Origin: Chromobacterium alkanivorans
GTDB taxonomy: Bacteria; Pseudomonadota; Gammaproteobacteria; Burkholderiales; Chromobacteriaceae
Length of the DNA stretch: 64,000 nt
Direction of reading: 5' to 3'
Assembly: GCF_016937655.1 (NCBI RefSeq)
Contig: NZ_JAFHKL010000014.1
Location: forward strand, 1 to 64,000
Shown here: piece after piece, positions 25,121-33,540 of the stretch
Layout of the letters: the number at the start of each line of letters is the position of its first letter
How positions within the stretch are numbered: the first letter of the stretch is position 1
Made by a program: the position numbers and the translations under genes
The notes under the pieces: generated by a model
Databases searched by the model: none
Told to the model about the DNA's origin: nothing
What the model saw: only the letters and a program-made list of their open reading frames with translations

Positions 25121-25995
25121 TGCTGCACTTATACGATTTACTGGTGGCCCCGTTCGCCGAATTCGCCTTCATGCGCCGGGCGCTGGTCGGCTGCCTGGCC
25201 CTGGCCTTGGGCAGCGGGCCGATCGGCCTGTTCCTGGTGATGCGGCGCATGAGCCTGATGGGCGACGCGATGAGCCACGCGGTGCTGCCCGGCGCCGCGG
25301 TGGGCTTCATGATGGCCGGCCTCAGCCTGCCGGCGATGAGCCTGGGCGGTTTCTTCGCCGGCGTGCTGGTGGCGCTGCTGGCCGGCCTGGCCACGCGTTT
25401 CACCAGCATCAAGGAAGACGCCAGCTTCGCCGCTTTCTACCTGTTGTCCCTGTCCATCGGCGTCTTGCTGGTGTCGCGCGGCGGCAGCAATGTGGACTTG
25501 ATGCACATCCTGTTCGGCTCGGTGCTGGCGGTGGACGACGCGGCCCTGTTCCTGGTGGCCGGCGTCGCTTCCTTCACCCTGCTGGCGCTGGCCTTGATCT
25601 ACCGCCCCCTGTTGCTGGAAAGCCTGGACCCGGTCTACCTGCGCGCGGTGGGCGCGCGCGGCGGGCTGTGGCACATGCTGTTCCTGATGCTGGTGGTGCT
25701 GAACCTGGTGGCCGGCTTCCAGGCGCTGGGCACCTTGATGGCGGTGGGCCTGATGATGTTGCCGGCGATCACCGCCCGCCTGTGGACCGAGCGCATCGAA
25801 GCCCTGCTCGGCCTGTCGGTGGCCATCGCCTTCCTGGCCGGCCTGGGCGGTCTCTTGCTGTCCTATCACTTCGAATTGCCCTCCGGACCGGCCATCATTT
25901 TGCTGGCGGGCCTGGTCTATCTGCTGTCGCTGCTGTTGGCGCCGGTGGGCGGGGCTTTGCCGCGCTACATCCGCGCCCGGCATCTGGAATCCTGA
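25120..25995 (+). CDS. znuB: Zinc ABC transporter permease
   Basis: Inner-membrane permease of 291 residues in the ABC-3 family, with about eight hydrophobic segments. It begins MLHLYDLLVAPFAEFAFMRRALVGC and has the family features FLVMRRMSLMGDAMSHAVLPGAA and LGTLMAVGLMMLPAITARLW. Translation is coupled to znuC by a TGATG overlap. It should form the ZnuB channel for zinc; manganese is the less likely alternative for the family. Confidence 0.9.
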   Translation: MLHLYDLLVAPFAEFAFMRRALVGCLALALGSGPIGLFLVMRRMSLMGDAMSHAVLPGAAVGFMMAGLSLPAMSLGGFFAGVLVALLAGLATRFTSIKEDASFAAFYLLSLSIGVLLVSRGGSNVDLMHILFGSVLAVDDAALFLVAGVASFTLLALALIYRPLLLESLDPVYLRAVGARGGLWHMLFLMLVVLNLVAGFQALGTLMAVGLMMLPAITARLWTERIEALLGLSVAIAFLAGLGGLLLSYHFELPSGPAIILLAGLVYLLSLLLAPVGGALPRYIRARHLES

Positions 25996-26017
25996 ACCCT
26001 TGATAAGGAAGTCGCCG

Positions 26018-26923
26018 ATGAAGAAATCAATCATGGCCCTGTTGTTGCTGGGCCTGCCCTTGTCCGCCTGGGCCAAGCTGCCGGTGGTCGCCAGCTTCAG
26101 CATCGTGGCCGACATGACGCGCGAGATCGGCGGCGATCGCGTCGAAGTGTCCTCGCTGGTGGGGCCGGACCAGGACGCCCACGTGTTCCAGCCGTCGCCG
26201 GCCGACGTCAAGAAAGTGGCCGCGGCCAAGCTGTTGGTCACCAACGGCCTGGGCATGGAGGGCTGGATGGTGCGCTTGAGCAAGGCCGCTCATTTCAAGG
26301 GCGTGCAAGTGGAGGCGGGCAAGGGCATCAAGACCCGCGAAGCGGAAGACGAAGATCACCACGGGCACGATCACGGCCATGCCGGGCATGACCACGGGGC
26401 CATCGATCCGCACGCCTGGCACGATCCCAAGCGCGTGCTGACCTATATCCGCAACATCGAAGCCGGCCTGAGCCAGGCGGATCCGGCCGGCAAGCAGGAG
26501 TACGCCCGCCGCGCCGCCGACTACGCGGCCAAGGTGAAGGAGCTGGACGCCTGGGCGGCCAAGGCCTTCGCCGCCGTGCCCGTCGCCAAGCGCAAGATGC
26601 TGACGTCGCACGACGCCTTCGGCTATCTGGGCGAGCGTTACCAGCTGCAAGTGCTGGCCATCCAGGGCGTCAGCACCGAGTCCGAGGCGTCGGCCAAGGC
26701 GGTGGCCCGGCTGGTGCGCCAGGTGCGGCAAGAGAAAGTGTCGGCGGTGTTCATGGAGAATATGACCGACAAGCGTCTGCTGGAGCAGCTGTCGCGCGAG
26801 GCCAAGGTGACGATAGGCGGCAAGCTGTACGCCGACGCGCTGTCCGGCCCGTCCGGCCCGGCGCCCAGCTATCTGGCGATGTTCCGCTACAACGTGGACA
26901 CCATTCTGAAATCGTTCAAATAA
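26018..26923 (+). CDS. znuA: Periplasmic zinc-binding protein
   Basis: A 301-residue cluster A-I (family 9) solute-binding protein. The signal peptide MKKSIMALLLLGLPLSAWA is followed by KLPVVASFSIVADM. A histidine/aspartate-rich loop (DEDHHGHDHGHAGHDHG, about 114-130) is the hallmark of zinc-specific members, and ligand histidines occur in DAHVFQPS, HAWHDPK and TSHDAFGYL. The ATG at 26018 opens the signal peptide. It is the last gene of the zinc operon, 22 bases after znuB, and its 3' end overlaps the convergent TauE/SafE-like gene by 8 bases. Confidence 0.95.
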   Translation: MKKSIMALLLLGLPLSAWAKLPVVASFSIVADMTREIGGDRVEVSSLVGPDQDAHVFQPSPADVKKVAAAKLLVTNGLGMEGWMVRLSKAAHFKGVQVEAGKGIKTREAEDEDHHGHDHGHAGHDHGAIDPHAWHDPKRVLTYIRNIEAGLSQADPAGKQEYARRAADYAAKVKELDAWAAKAFAAVPVAKRKMLTSHDAFGYLGERYQLQVLAIQGVSTESEASAKAVARLVRQVRQEKVSAVFMENMTDKRLLEQLSREAKVTIGGKLYADALSGPSGPAPSYLAMFRYNVDTILKSFK

Positions 26924-27581
26924 GCGCCCGCAGCAACTGCCAGGCGCCGATGCCCGCAACGACCAGTCCCGCCGTCAGGCGGACTGGTCGTTGTTGCATC
27001 CAGCGGCGCAGGCTGTCGGCGAAAGCGCCCATCAGCAAGAGATTGGGCAAGGTGCCGAGCCCGAAGGCCAGCATGGCCAGCGCGCCGCCGGACGCGCTGC
27101 CGGTGGCCAGCGCCGACAGCGAGGCGCTGTAGACCAGGCCACAGGGCAGCCAGCCCCAGATCATGCCGGCCAGCAGGGCGGACTGAGGCGAACGGACCGG
27201 CAGCAGGGGGCCCAGCAGCGGCTGCAAGCGCCGCCAGATCGGCACGCCCAGGCGCTCGATCAGATTGACCGCGCCGGACAGGCCGGCCAGGTACAGGCCC
27301 ATGGCCACCAGCATCAGGTTGGCCAACAGCGCCAGCGCCAGTTGCAGGCCGCGGATGTCCAGCAGGGCGAGGCCGGTGGCGGCCAGGCCGCCCAACAGCG
27401 CGCCTATCAGCGCGTAGCTGCCGACGCGTCCCAGATTGTAGGCCAGCATGATGCGCCAGCGGCCGGTTTCGGGGGGCAGATTCAAGGTCAGCGCGGCGAC
27501 GATGCCGCCGCACATGCCCATGCAGTGGCCGCCGCCCAGCAAGCCCGCCAGAAACAATATCCACCCGCTCGTTTCAATCAT
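26916..27581 (-). CDS. Sulfite exporter TauE/SafE family (cytochrome maturation/metal type) membrane protein
   Basis: A 221-residue inner-membrane protein with six or seven hydrophobic segments. It opens WILFLAGLLGGGHCMGMCGGIVAAL, the GHCxGMCGG motif of the DsbD/CcdA-like UreH group, and has GMIWGWLPCGLVYSASLSAL in the second half. Relatives with these paired cysteines serve copper handling for cbb3 oxidase assembly or thiol transfer. The ATG at 27581 is chosen since the preceding residues lack a hydrophobic start. It is convergent with znuA and overlaps it by 8 bases. Confidence 0.8.
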   Translation of the reverse strand: MIETSGWILFLAGLLGGGHCMGMCGGIVAALTLNLPPETGRWRIMLAYNLGRVGSYALIGALLGGLAATGLALLDIRGLQLALALLANLMLVAMGLYLAGLSGAVNLIERLGVPIWRRLQPLLGPLLPVRSPQSALLAGMIWGWLPCGLVYSASLSALATGSASGGALAMLAFGLGTLPNLLLMGAFADSLRRWMQQRPVRLTAGLVVAGIGAWQLLRALI

Positions 27582-27889
27582 GCCGCAACCTGTCTCAGAA
27601 AGCTCTATGGTAACAGAGTGGCGGCCCGCGCTTGCGCGCGCGGCGGTCATATTTGCTTTTGGCATTTATTGCCTTTATCAAAATTTTACTTGGCATCTCC
27701 TTAAAGAAAGTTATAAAAAAAATGATGGTCTTGCCAGCCGACTACTGGTCAAAAGGTCAGTTTGCAATGAGAATGCTGCTTTGGCTTCGGACCTATGCGC
27801 AATGGGTCCCGCGCTGAGGATCCAGGCGCTCGACCTGGTCAAAACATATGCATCAGCGATGTAATCCATGGGGATAGAGTGAGGAAAAT
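27582..27889. other. AT-richer gap with a 90-base-spaced direct repeat
   Basis: The gap upstream of the enoyl-CoA hydratase gene has an AT-rich block at about 27645-27730 and two exact copies of CTGGTCAAAA at 27745-27754 and 27835-27844. Short reading frames here lack ribosome sites. It probably holds divergent promoters. Confidence 0.5.
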
Positions 27890-28675
27890 ATGGCCAAGTA
27901 TCTGACACTTGAGCGGCTGGGCCAGTCAGCGATCGTGACTCTCAAAAACGCGCCGGCAAATTTGCTGACCACGGAGAGCCTGAATGAGCTGGCTACGACG
28001 ATGCGGTCGCTGGATGCGGATCCGGCCGTGCGTTCGGTGGTGTTGACCGGCGCGGGCGACGCGTTTTTTTCCGCCGGCGCCGATTTGAAGCAATTCGCGT
28101 CCGGCGACGCGGCCGAGGCCGACAAGGTGTTCGACGCCTTCGCCGAGGCTTTGCGCAGTTTGCAGCAATACCGCGGCGTCACGGTGGCCGCGATCAACGG
28201 CTACGCCTTGGGCGGCGGCCTGGAACTGGCGCTGGGCTGTGATTACATGGTGGCCGAGCGCGGAGCCAAGCTCGGGCTGCCGGAGGCCAAGGTGGGCATC
28301 ATCCCGGCGGCGGGCGGCACCAAGACGCTGGCGGACAAGGTGGGCGTTTCCTGGGCCAAGCGCATCATTCTGGGCGGCGAAGTGGTGACGGCGGAAAAGG
28401 CCTTGACCATAGGTCTGATCGAGGAAGTGGTGGACCAGGGCTTCGCCAAGATCGTGGCGATCAGCCTGGCCAACAAGGTGGCGAACCAAGCGCCGGGCGC
28501 GGTGGCCGCCGCGCGTCGTCTGATTGAGGAAAGCGGCAACCTGACGCTGGCCCAGCATCTGGAGCGCGAGCGCGCCGCGGTGCGCCAGCTGATGGGCAGC
28601 GCGGAGCAGATCGAGGGCGTCAGCGCCTTCATCGCCAAGCGCAGCCCCAGCTGGGTCGAATCCGGCGATGATTGA
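27890..28675 (+). CDS. Enoyl-CoA hydratase/isomerase family protein
   Basis: A 261-residue crotonase-fold enzyme that hydrates trans-2-enoyl-CoA in fatty acid or amino acid breakdown. The oxyanion-hole segments SAGADLKQF (near 64-72) and NGYALGGGLELALGCD (near 102-117) are intact, and LGLPEAKVGIIPAAGGTKTL holds the second catalytic acidic residue. A GAGGAAAAT-type ribosome site precedes the ATG. It stands alone before a hairpin terminator, so the pathway cannot be named. The PAxxGG rather than PGxGG in the later motif is a small variation within the family. Confidence 0.85.
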   Translation: MAKYLTLERLGQSAIVTLKNAPANLLTTESLNELATTMRSLDADPAVRSVVLTGAGDAFFSAGADLKQFASGDAAEADKVFDAFAEALRSLQQYRGVTVAAINGYALGGGLELALGCDYMVAERGAKLGLPEAKVGIIPAAGGTKTLADKVGVSWAKRIILGGEVVTAEKALTIGLIEEVVDQGFAKIVAISLANKVANQAPGAVAAARRLIEESGNLTLAQHLERERAAVRQLMGSAEQIEGVSAFIAKRSPSWVESGDD

Positions 28676-28697
28676 ACATCCCGCGTCCCATGCAAAG

Positions 28698-28734
28698 CCG
28701 CCTGTCGCCGTTTCGGCCGCAGGCGGTTTGTTTT
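28698..28734 (+). terminator. Terminator after the enoyl-CoA hydratase gene
   Basis: CCGCCTG (28698-28704) pairs with CAGGCGG (28720-28726), with an inner GCCG-TTT-CGGC stem, then TTTGTTTTG. Confidence 0.75.
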
Positions 28735-28739
28735 GACGC

Positions 28740-28868
28740 TCCGCTCGCGCGGCTCCAGCCGTAGCCGGCGAGATCGCTGATCTTGCCGTCGTCGAAGCGG
28801 AACGCCGAGCGCTCGCTCAATTCCGGCGTGTCTCTCGCCTGGCCGCCGTCAGGCGGGTCCTGAGCCAA
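28740..28868 (-). pseudogene. Possible coding remnant
   Basis: On the minus strand this stretch reads as about 43 residues including RSAFRFDDGKISDLAGYGWSR, which has the look of a SnoaL/NTF2-like protein ending (FRFxDGKI). There is no complete gene around it and no ribosome site. It may be the tail of a decayed gene. Weakly supported. Confidence 0.25.
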
Positions 28869-28923
28869 CAGGGCCTGCTAACGGTTGCGGCCGCATTGGC
28901 GCGCCCCCTGTCTGGCGGGGCCG

Positions 28924-30999
28924 TCAGCGCAGTTGACGCAGCAGGAAGGCGTATTCCATCGCCGCGATGTCGGCCTCTTGCTGATGATTGGCGGCGGCGC
29001 CGTGCCCGCCCTCGGTGCGCTCGAAATACTGCACCGGGGCGCCCATCGCCTGCATGGCCGCGAACATCTTGCGGGCATGACCGGGATGAACCCTGTCGTC
29101 CAGCGTCGAAGTCATGAACAGGGTGGCCGGGTAGCGCGCGTCAGGCTTCAGATTCTGATAGGGCGAGTAACGGCGGATATAGGCCCAGTCTTCCGGCAGA
29201 TCCGGGTTGCCGTATTCGTCCATCCAACTGGCGCCGGCCAGCAAGCGATTGAAGCGGCGCATGTCCAGCAGCGGCACCTGGCAGACCACGGCGTTGAACA
29301 GCTCCGGGCGCTGAGTCAGCATCACCCCCATCAGCAGGCCGCCGTTGCTGCCGCCCTTGATGCCCAGATGGCGGGCGTCGGCCACGCCGCGCTTGGCCAG
29401 GTCTTCGGCGATGGCGGCGAAGTCGTCGTAGGCGTTCTGGCGCAGGTGTTTGCGCGCCGCCTCGTGCCAGGCCGGACCGTATTCGCCGCCGCCGCGGATA
29501 TTGGCCAGCGCGTAGACGCCGCCGCGATCCAGCCAGGCCTTGCCCAGCGCGCCGCTGTAGCGCGGCGTCAGCGACACTTCGAAGCCGCCGTAGCCGTACA
29601 GCAGCGTCGGATTGCTGCCGTCCAGCTTGATGTCCTTGCGGCTGACCAGGAAGTAGGGCACTTGGGTGCCGTCGCGCGAGCTGGCGAACCACTGCTGGAT
29701 GCGGTAGGGGCTGGCGTCGAAAAAGCCGGGCTGTTGTTTCAGCGTCTGGCGTTCATCGCCGCCGGTCTCGGCCAGCGCCAGCGTCGGCGGGGTCAGAAAG
29801 TCGGTGTAGCTGTAGAAATAGCGGTTGTCGCGATCGGGATCGACCGCGCGTACGCTGATGCTGCCGAAGCTGGGCGTGGCCACCGGCCGCGATTGCCATT
29901 GGCCGGCCACGACCTTCCATTCCCGCAGGCGGCTGCCGACATTGTCCAGCGTGGTCAAGAGCAGGCTGTCGCGGGTGGGCGTTTGTTCCGCCAGCGAGAC
30001 GGCGACGCTGGGTTCGAACAAGGGGGTGAAGTCGCGCGCGCCGGCCAGGTAGGCGTCGACATCGATGGCCAGCAGGGAGCCGCCGCGCCAGGTTTTTGCG
30101 CCGATCTTCCAGTCCTGCTTGGGCGTCAGCAGCAGCCAGTTGTCGAAGAAATCGACGCCGGCGTGCTCGGGTTTGTCCAGCTTGCGCCATTCTCCACCCA
30201 CCAGCAGCCGGGTTTCCGTGGTGAAGAAGCTGGGCGCGCGGGTGATCACGTCGTAGCGGCGGCCTTGAGCGTCTATCCTGGCCGCGTGCACGGCGACGTC
30301 GGCTTGCCGACCTTCGAACACGGTTTGCGCCTGGGCCAGCGGCTGGCCGCGGCGCCAGGTCTTGACGACGCGGGGGTAGCCGGAGTCGGTCAGCGATCCG
30401 GGGCCGAAGTCGCTCATCACATACAGGGTATCGAGGTCCTGCCAGCTGACTTCGCTCTTGGCTTCCGGCAGATGGAAGCCGTCCTTGACGAAGGCCTTGG
30501 CGGCCGGGTCGAATTCGCGCACCACCGCGGCGTCGCCGCCGCCGCGGCTGAGCCGCAGTAGGCAGCGCTCTTGATTGGGACGCAGGCAGTCGGCCCCTTG
30601 CCAGACCCAGTTTTCCCCTTCGTCCTTGGCCAGGCCGTCCAGGTCCAGCACGGTTTCCCATTGCGGCGCGGCCTTGCGGTATTCGTCCAGCGTGGCGCGC
30701 CGCCACAGCCCGCGCGGATGGTCTTTGTCGCGCCAGAAGTTGTAGTAGAGCTCGCCTATCTTCTCTACGGAAGGGATGCGGTCGGTGGAATCCAGGATGG
30801 TCAGCAGTTCGCGGCGCAGCGCCGGGTAATCGGCTTGCCGGCCGATGTCCTGGCGCGTGTTCGCGTTTTGCCGGCCGACCCAGGCCAGCGCTTCTTTGCC
30901 TTGAATCTCCTCCAGCCACAGATACGGGTCTTGAGCGGCGCTCGCCGTGGCGCAGAGCGCGAGCAGGGCGAAGGACAGGGTGGTGCCTAAGGTTTTCAT
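28924..30999 (-). CDS. Prolyl oligopeptidase family serine peptidase (S9A), exported
   Basis: A 691-residue peptidase with a signal peptide cleaved near residue 21 (ALCATASA). The N-terminal beta-propeller (about 25-440) starts DPYLWLEEIQGKEALAWV, the standard S9A opening. The catalytic alpha/beta-hydrolase domain has the nucleophile in GGSNGG (Ser near 550), the acid in TSTLDDRVHPGH and the histidine in EGGHGAAANH. It should cleave short peptides after proline in the periplasm. It lies alone; the adjacent minus-strand genes are 179 bases upstream. The family also includes oligopeptidase B-like enzymes, but the opening fits prolyl oligopeptidase better. Confidence 0.9.
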   Translation of the reverse strand: MKTLGTTLSFALLALCATASAAQDPYLWLEEIQGKEALAWVGRQNANTRQDIGRQADYPALRRELLTILDSTDRIPSVEKIGELYYNFWRDKDHPRGLWRRATLDEYRKAAPQWETVLDLDGLAKDEGENWVWQGADCLRPNQERCLLRLSRGGGDAAVVREFDPAAKAFVKDGFHLPEAKSEVSWQDLDTLYVMSDFGPGSLTDSGYPRVVKTWRRGQPLAQAQTVFEGRQADVAVHAARIDAQGRRYDVITRAPSFFTTETRLLVGGEWRKLDKPEHAGVDFFDNWLLLTPKQDWKIGAKTWRGGSLLAIDVDAYLAGARDFTPLFEPSVAVSLAEQTPTRDSLLLTTLDNVGSRLREWKVVAGQWQSRPVATPSFGSISVRAVDPDRDNRYFYSYTDFLTPPTLALAETGGDERQTLKQQPGFFDASPYRIQQWFASSRDGTQVPYFLVSRKDIKLDGSNPTLLYGYGGFEVSLTPRYSGALGKAWLDRGGVYALANIRGGGEYGPAWHEAARKHLRQNAYDDFAAIAEDLAKRGVADARHLGIKGGSNGGLLMGVMLTQRPELFNAVVCQVPLLDMRRFNRLLAGASWMDEYGNPDLPEDWAYIRRYSPYQNLKPDARYPATLFMTSTLDDRVHPGHARKMFAAMQAMGAPVQYFERTEGGHGAAANHQQEADIAAMEYAFLLRQLR

Positions 31000-31178
31000 C
31001 CGGACGGGTTTCCCTTATTTCAGCCAATGGCTGTAGACAGTGGATTGTTTTTGATGTGTCCGAATACTGTAGCGTTCGAGAATTTGTTTGTCATCAACCG
31101 TCGCGCGGACGGACAAGGCAAACGGCGGCCTTGATGGGACAGGGCCGCCGTTGGCGAGGAGGGGGCTAGGCGCGGCGC

Positions 31179-31877
31179 TTAGCAGCCGTCCAGCCCGCAC
31201 ATCGGCGGCAGGCCGACGGCGTCGGAGCGGGGGGCGGCGCCGAGCTGGGCCAGGTGCTGGCTGAACATCTCCGGTTTGCCCAGATAGGAGCCCAGGTCCA
31301 GCGCTTCGAAGCGGCCGTCCACTTCCAGCGCCGCGGACGGGAAGCCGTGCAAGCCCAGCCGGTTCATCAGCCGGCGGCTGTGGTCGATATGTTCGACGCC
31401 GCGAGCCAGGCCGCCGGCGTAGGCGTCGGCGAAGCGGTCGGCGGGCGCGCCCAAATCGGCGGCCAGCCGGGCGAGCACGGCGACGTCGGCGATCTCAAGC
31501 CCGTGCAGGTAATGAGCCGCCTGCGCGCTGGCCAGCATGGCCTGCGGCGGGATGCCCAATTCCTGCGCGGCCAGCACGGCGGCGATCGGCGGCGTCGAGT
31601 CCAAACGCGCGTCGCTGAGCAGCAGGCCGTCGAAGTAGGCGTCGCCGAAGGGCTGGCCGCTGAGGGCGGCGATGCGATGATCGTGCGGCATCACATAGCC
31701 GCGCCATTCCAGGTTCACGCGGCGGTTGTGCGGCGCGCTGAGCATGCCGCCGCCGTGCAGCGCCAGTTCGACTTCCGGCCGCGCGGCGGCCGCCAGCAGC
31801 AGCGGCGAGGCGCCGTAGCACCAGCCGCACAGCGGGTCGTAAAAGTAGTGCAGCCGGATCGCGGGGGCGCTTACCAT
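31179..31877 (-). CDS. DsbA/FrnE-like thioredoxin-fold protein
   Basis: A 232-residue protein of the DsbA family. The redox motif CGWC is at 17-20 in HYFYDPLCGWCYG, and a helical insert follows. No signal peptide is seen, so it is probably cytoplasmic, as for FrnE and 2-hydroxychromene isomerase-like relatives. Late segments GLHGFPSAALEVDGR contain the cis-Pro loop. Its start overlaps the end of the upstream metallo-hydrolase-like gene by 7 bases, so they are translated as a unit. The C-terminus ends in two cysteines (MCGLDGC). The substrate is unknown. Confidence 0.8.
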   Translation of the reverse strand: MVSAPAIRLHYFYDPLCGWCYGASPLLLAAAARPEVELALHGGGMLSAPHNRRVNLEWRGYVMPHDHRIAALSGQPFGDAYFDGLLLSDARLDSTPPIAAVLAAQELGIPPQAMLASAQAAHYLHGLEIADVAVLARLAADLGAPADRFADAYAGGLARGVEHIDHSRRLMNRLGLHGFPSAALEVDGRFEALDLGSYLGKPEMFSQHLAQLGAAPRSDAVGLPPMCGLDGC

Positions 31878-32737
31878 TTCATCTCGCCCTTGTTGACCTT
31901 GGCGCCGATCTCCAGCGACATGTCTTCGCCCGCTTGCGGGAAGGCTTGCTTCATCGCCTGGATCAATTGAGCGCTATCGGCCGACTTGGCCAGATTTTGT
32001 TCGAAGCGCTGCAAATACAGACGGGTGAAGCGCACGGCGCTCAGATCGGTTTTGTCGCCCGCGTGCATATGGCCGGGCACCACGATCGCCGGTTGCAGCG
32101 CTTCCATTTCATCCAGTTGCTTGATCCAGGCCTGGCGTTCGCTCCGGCTCTGGGTGTCCGCGGTCCAGACGTGCATGCTGGGGGCGGTGACGCCGACATT
32201 GCCGACAATCGCGCGGATGGACGGAATCCACACATAGCCGCGGTGAGCCAGCACGCCGCGCGCGCCCTTGATTTCAAGCGTCTTGCCTTCCAGTTCCAGG
32301 CGTTCGCCTTTCAGTTCATCGGGCAGCAGCGGCGCGCTGGGCGCGTTCGCGCCCATCTGCGGGCCCCAGTAGGCGATCTTGCCCTGGATATTGGCCTTGA
32401 TCTTGGCCAGGGTGGGGCCGTTGCTGAGCACTTGGGCCTGCGGGAAGATTTTCTTCAGTTCGGCGGCGCCGAAGTAGTAGTCGGGATCGGCCTGGCTGAT
32501 ATAGATGGCTTTCAGCTGCTTGCCGCTGTCCAACACCTTGGCGGCGATGCGGTGGGCGTCGGCGCGGGTGAAGCCGGTGTCGATCAGGATGGCGTCTTTT
32601 TCGCCGCTGACCAGCACCGAGCTGACGTTGAAGCTATTGCCGTCGGCGTTGTAGATGGACAGCTTCAGCGGTTCTGCGGCGAGAGCGGCCGTCGCGGCCA
32701 GGGTCAAGGCGCCGGCGATCAGGGTTTGGCGAAACAT
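31871..32737 (-). CDS. Atypical metallo-beta-lactamase-fold protein lacking the HxHxDH motif
   Basis: An exported 288-residue MBL-fold protein with a signal peptide ending near residue 20-21 (AALA). The usual zinc motif HxHxDH is replaced by SQADPDYYFG at 81-90, so most first-site ligands are missing, while IDTGFTRADAH before it and VPGHMHAGD near the C-terminus are kept. It resembles the Vmh-type subgroup. Zinc binding may be reduced or altered. The ATG at 32737 opens the signal peptide; five codons upstream are also open. It is coupled to the DsbA-like gene. Confidence 0.8.
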   Translation of the reverse strand: MFRQTLIAGALTLAATAALAAEPLKLSIYNADGNSFNVSSVLVSGEKDAILIDTGFTRADAHRIAAKVLDSGKQLKAIYISQADPDYYFGAAELKKIFPQAQVLSNGPTLAKIKANIQGKIAYWGPQMGANAPSAPLLPDELKGERLELEGKTLEIKGARGVLAHRGYVWIPSIRAIVGNVGVTAPSMHVWTADTQSRSERQAWIKQLDEMEALQPAIVVPGHMHAGDKTDLSAVRFTRLYLQRFEQNLAKSADSAQLIQAMKQAFPQAGEDMSLEIGAKVNKGEMKW

Positions 32738-33540
32738 CGATTCATTCTCCATGGGGCCCGGCGTCTATCGCCGGCGGTGGGTCGGTTGGATGGCGACGCT
32801 CACTATAAAACGCGCGCTTAATGGGAATAAACCATCTAAATCGCACTAAATTGTTGCTTGTTTCGATTCAATTGGAGCCGGGACCGTGTTGGCCCTGCCG
32901 CGCGTAGGCGCAGCCCGCCCGCGCGCCGCGGCAGCGGAACGCGTTGTCCGCTCTTAAGACAGTTGCTGCCAAGACGGACTGGATGGGCTATGTTTCAGCC
33001 ATAAAAGCGCGAGGGCTGGAATGTCGGATGGGCGCTGGCTGTGGTGGCCTTGTTCTTGCTTGATGTTTGGTGCGCCGCGGCATGCAATTTTTGTCGGCTT
33101 GAGGCGTATTTTTGGGAGATTGTATCCATTCGAATCGCGAAAGCGATCGAATGTTGTAATGCGAACTCTTTGATGGAAGTCTTTTCGAAAGCGAACATAT
33201 TTTGCGCCGAAGCATGATCAAAATCTGAAAAACGACCGGCTGGCCTAGGGTTTTCCTTTATCCGGAGAAATTCAAAACTTCTTTGGCCGGTTTCGTCTTG
33301 TTTTTCAAAAAAACGCATGAAAAACAGTGTGTTATATTGTTTTTAAATGGGCTTGATTTGGTGCCGTTTTAACCAATCTTTAAGATTGACAGTCGCTGGA
33401 ATCCGCCTACATAATCCGTTCGCCTGTCTGACAGAATCCAAATAATCAAGGCTCGTCCGGGCACTCAAGAACAGGCAGCAGCCAATAAGAGGGGAAGCCC
33501 CGCAAGCTGCCGGTCGTCAATACAAAGGAGATCTCCCAAC
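32738..33540. other. Long AT-richer regulatory region upstream of livHMGF
   Basis: About 800 bases without a supported gene, with GC content dropping between about 32820 and 33420. It contains the start region of the minus-strand metallo-hydrolase-like gene and the liv promoter at 33386-33415. A 107-codon minus-strand frame at 32995-33318 was rejected. Confidence 0.6.
33386..33415 (+). promoter_or_regulatory. Sigma-70-like promoter for livHMGF
   Basis: TTGACA at 33386-33391 and CATAAT at 33410-33415, separated by 18 bases. It lies 125 bases before the livH start, leaving a leader of about 120 bases. Confidence 0.7.

Noticed and set aside
27632-27817. 61-codon frame in the gap before the enoyl-CoA hydratase gene
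   Set aside because: No ribosome site and an unlikely composition; the region looks like promoter DNA.
32995-33318. 107-codon minus-strand reading frame upstream of livH
   Set aside because: No ribosome site before the ATG, low-complexity charged sequence, no recognisable family, and it lies in the AT-rich control region.
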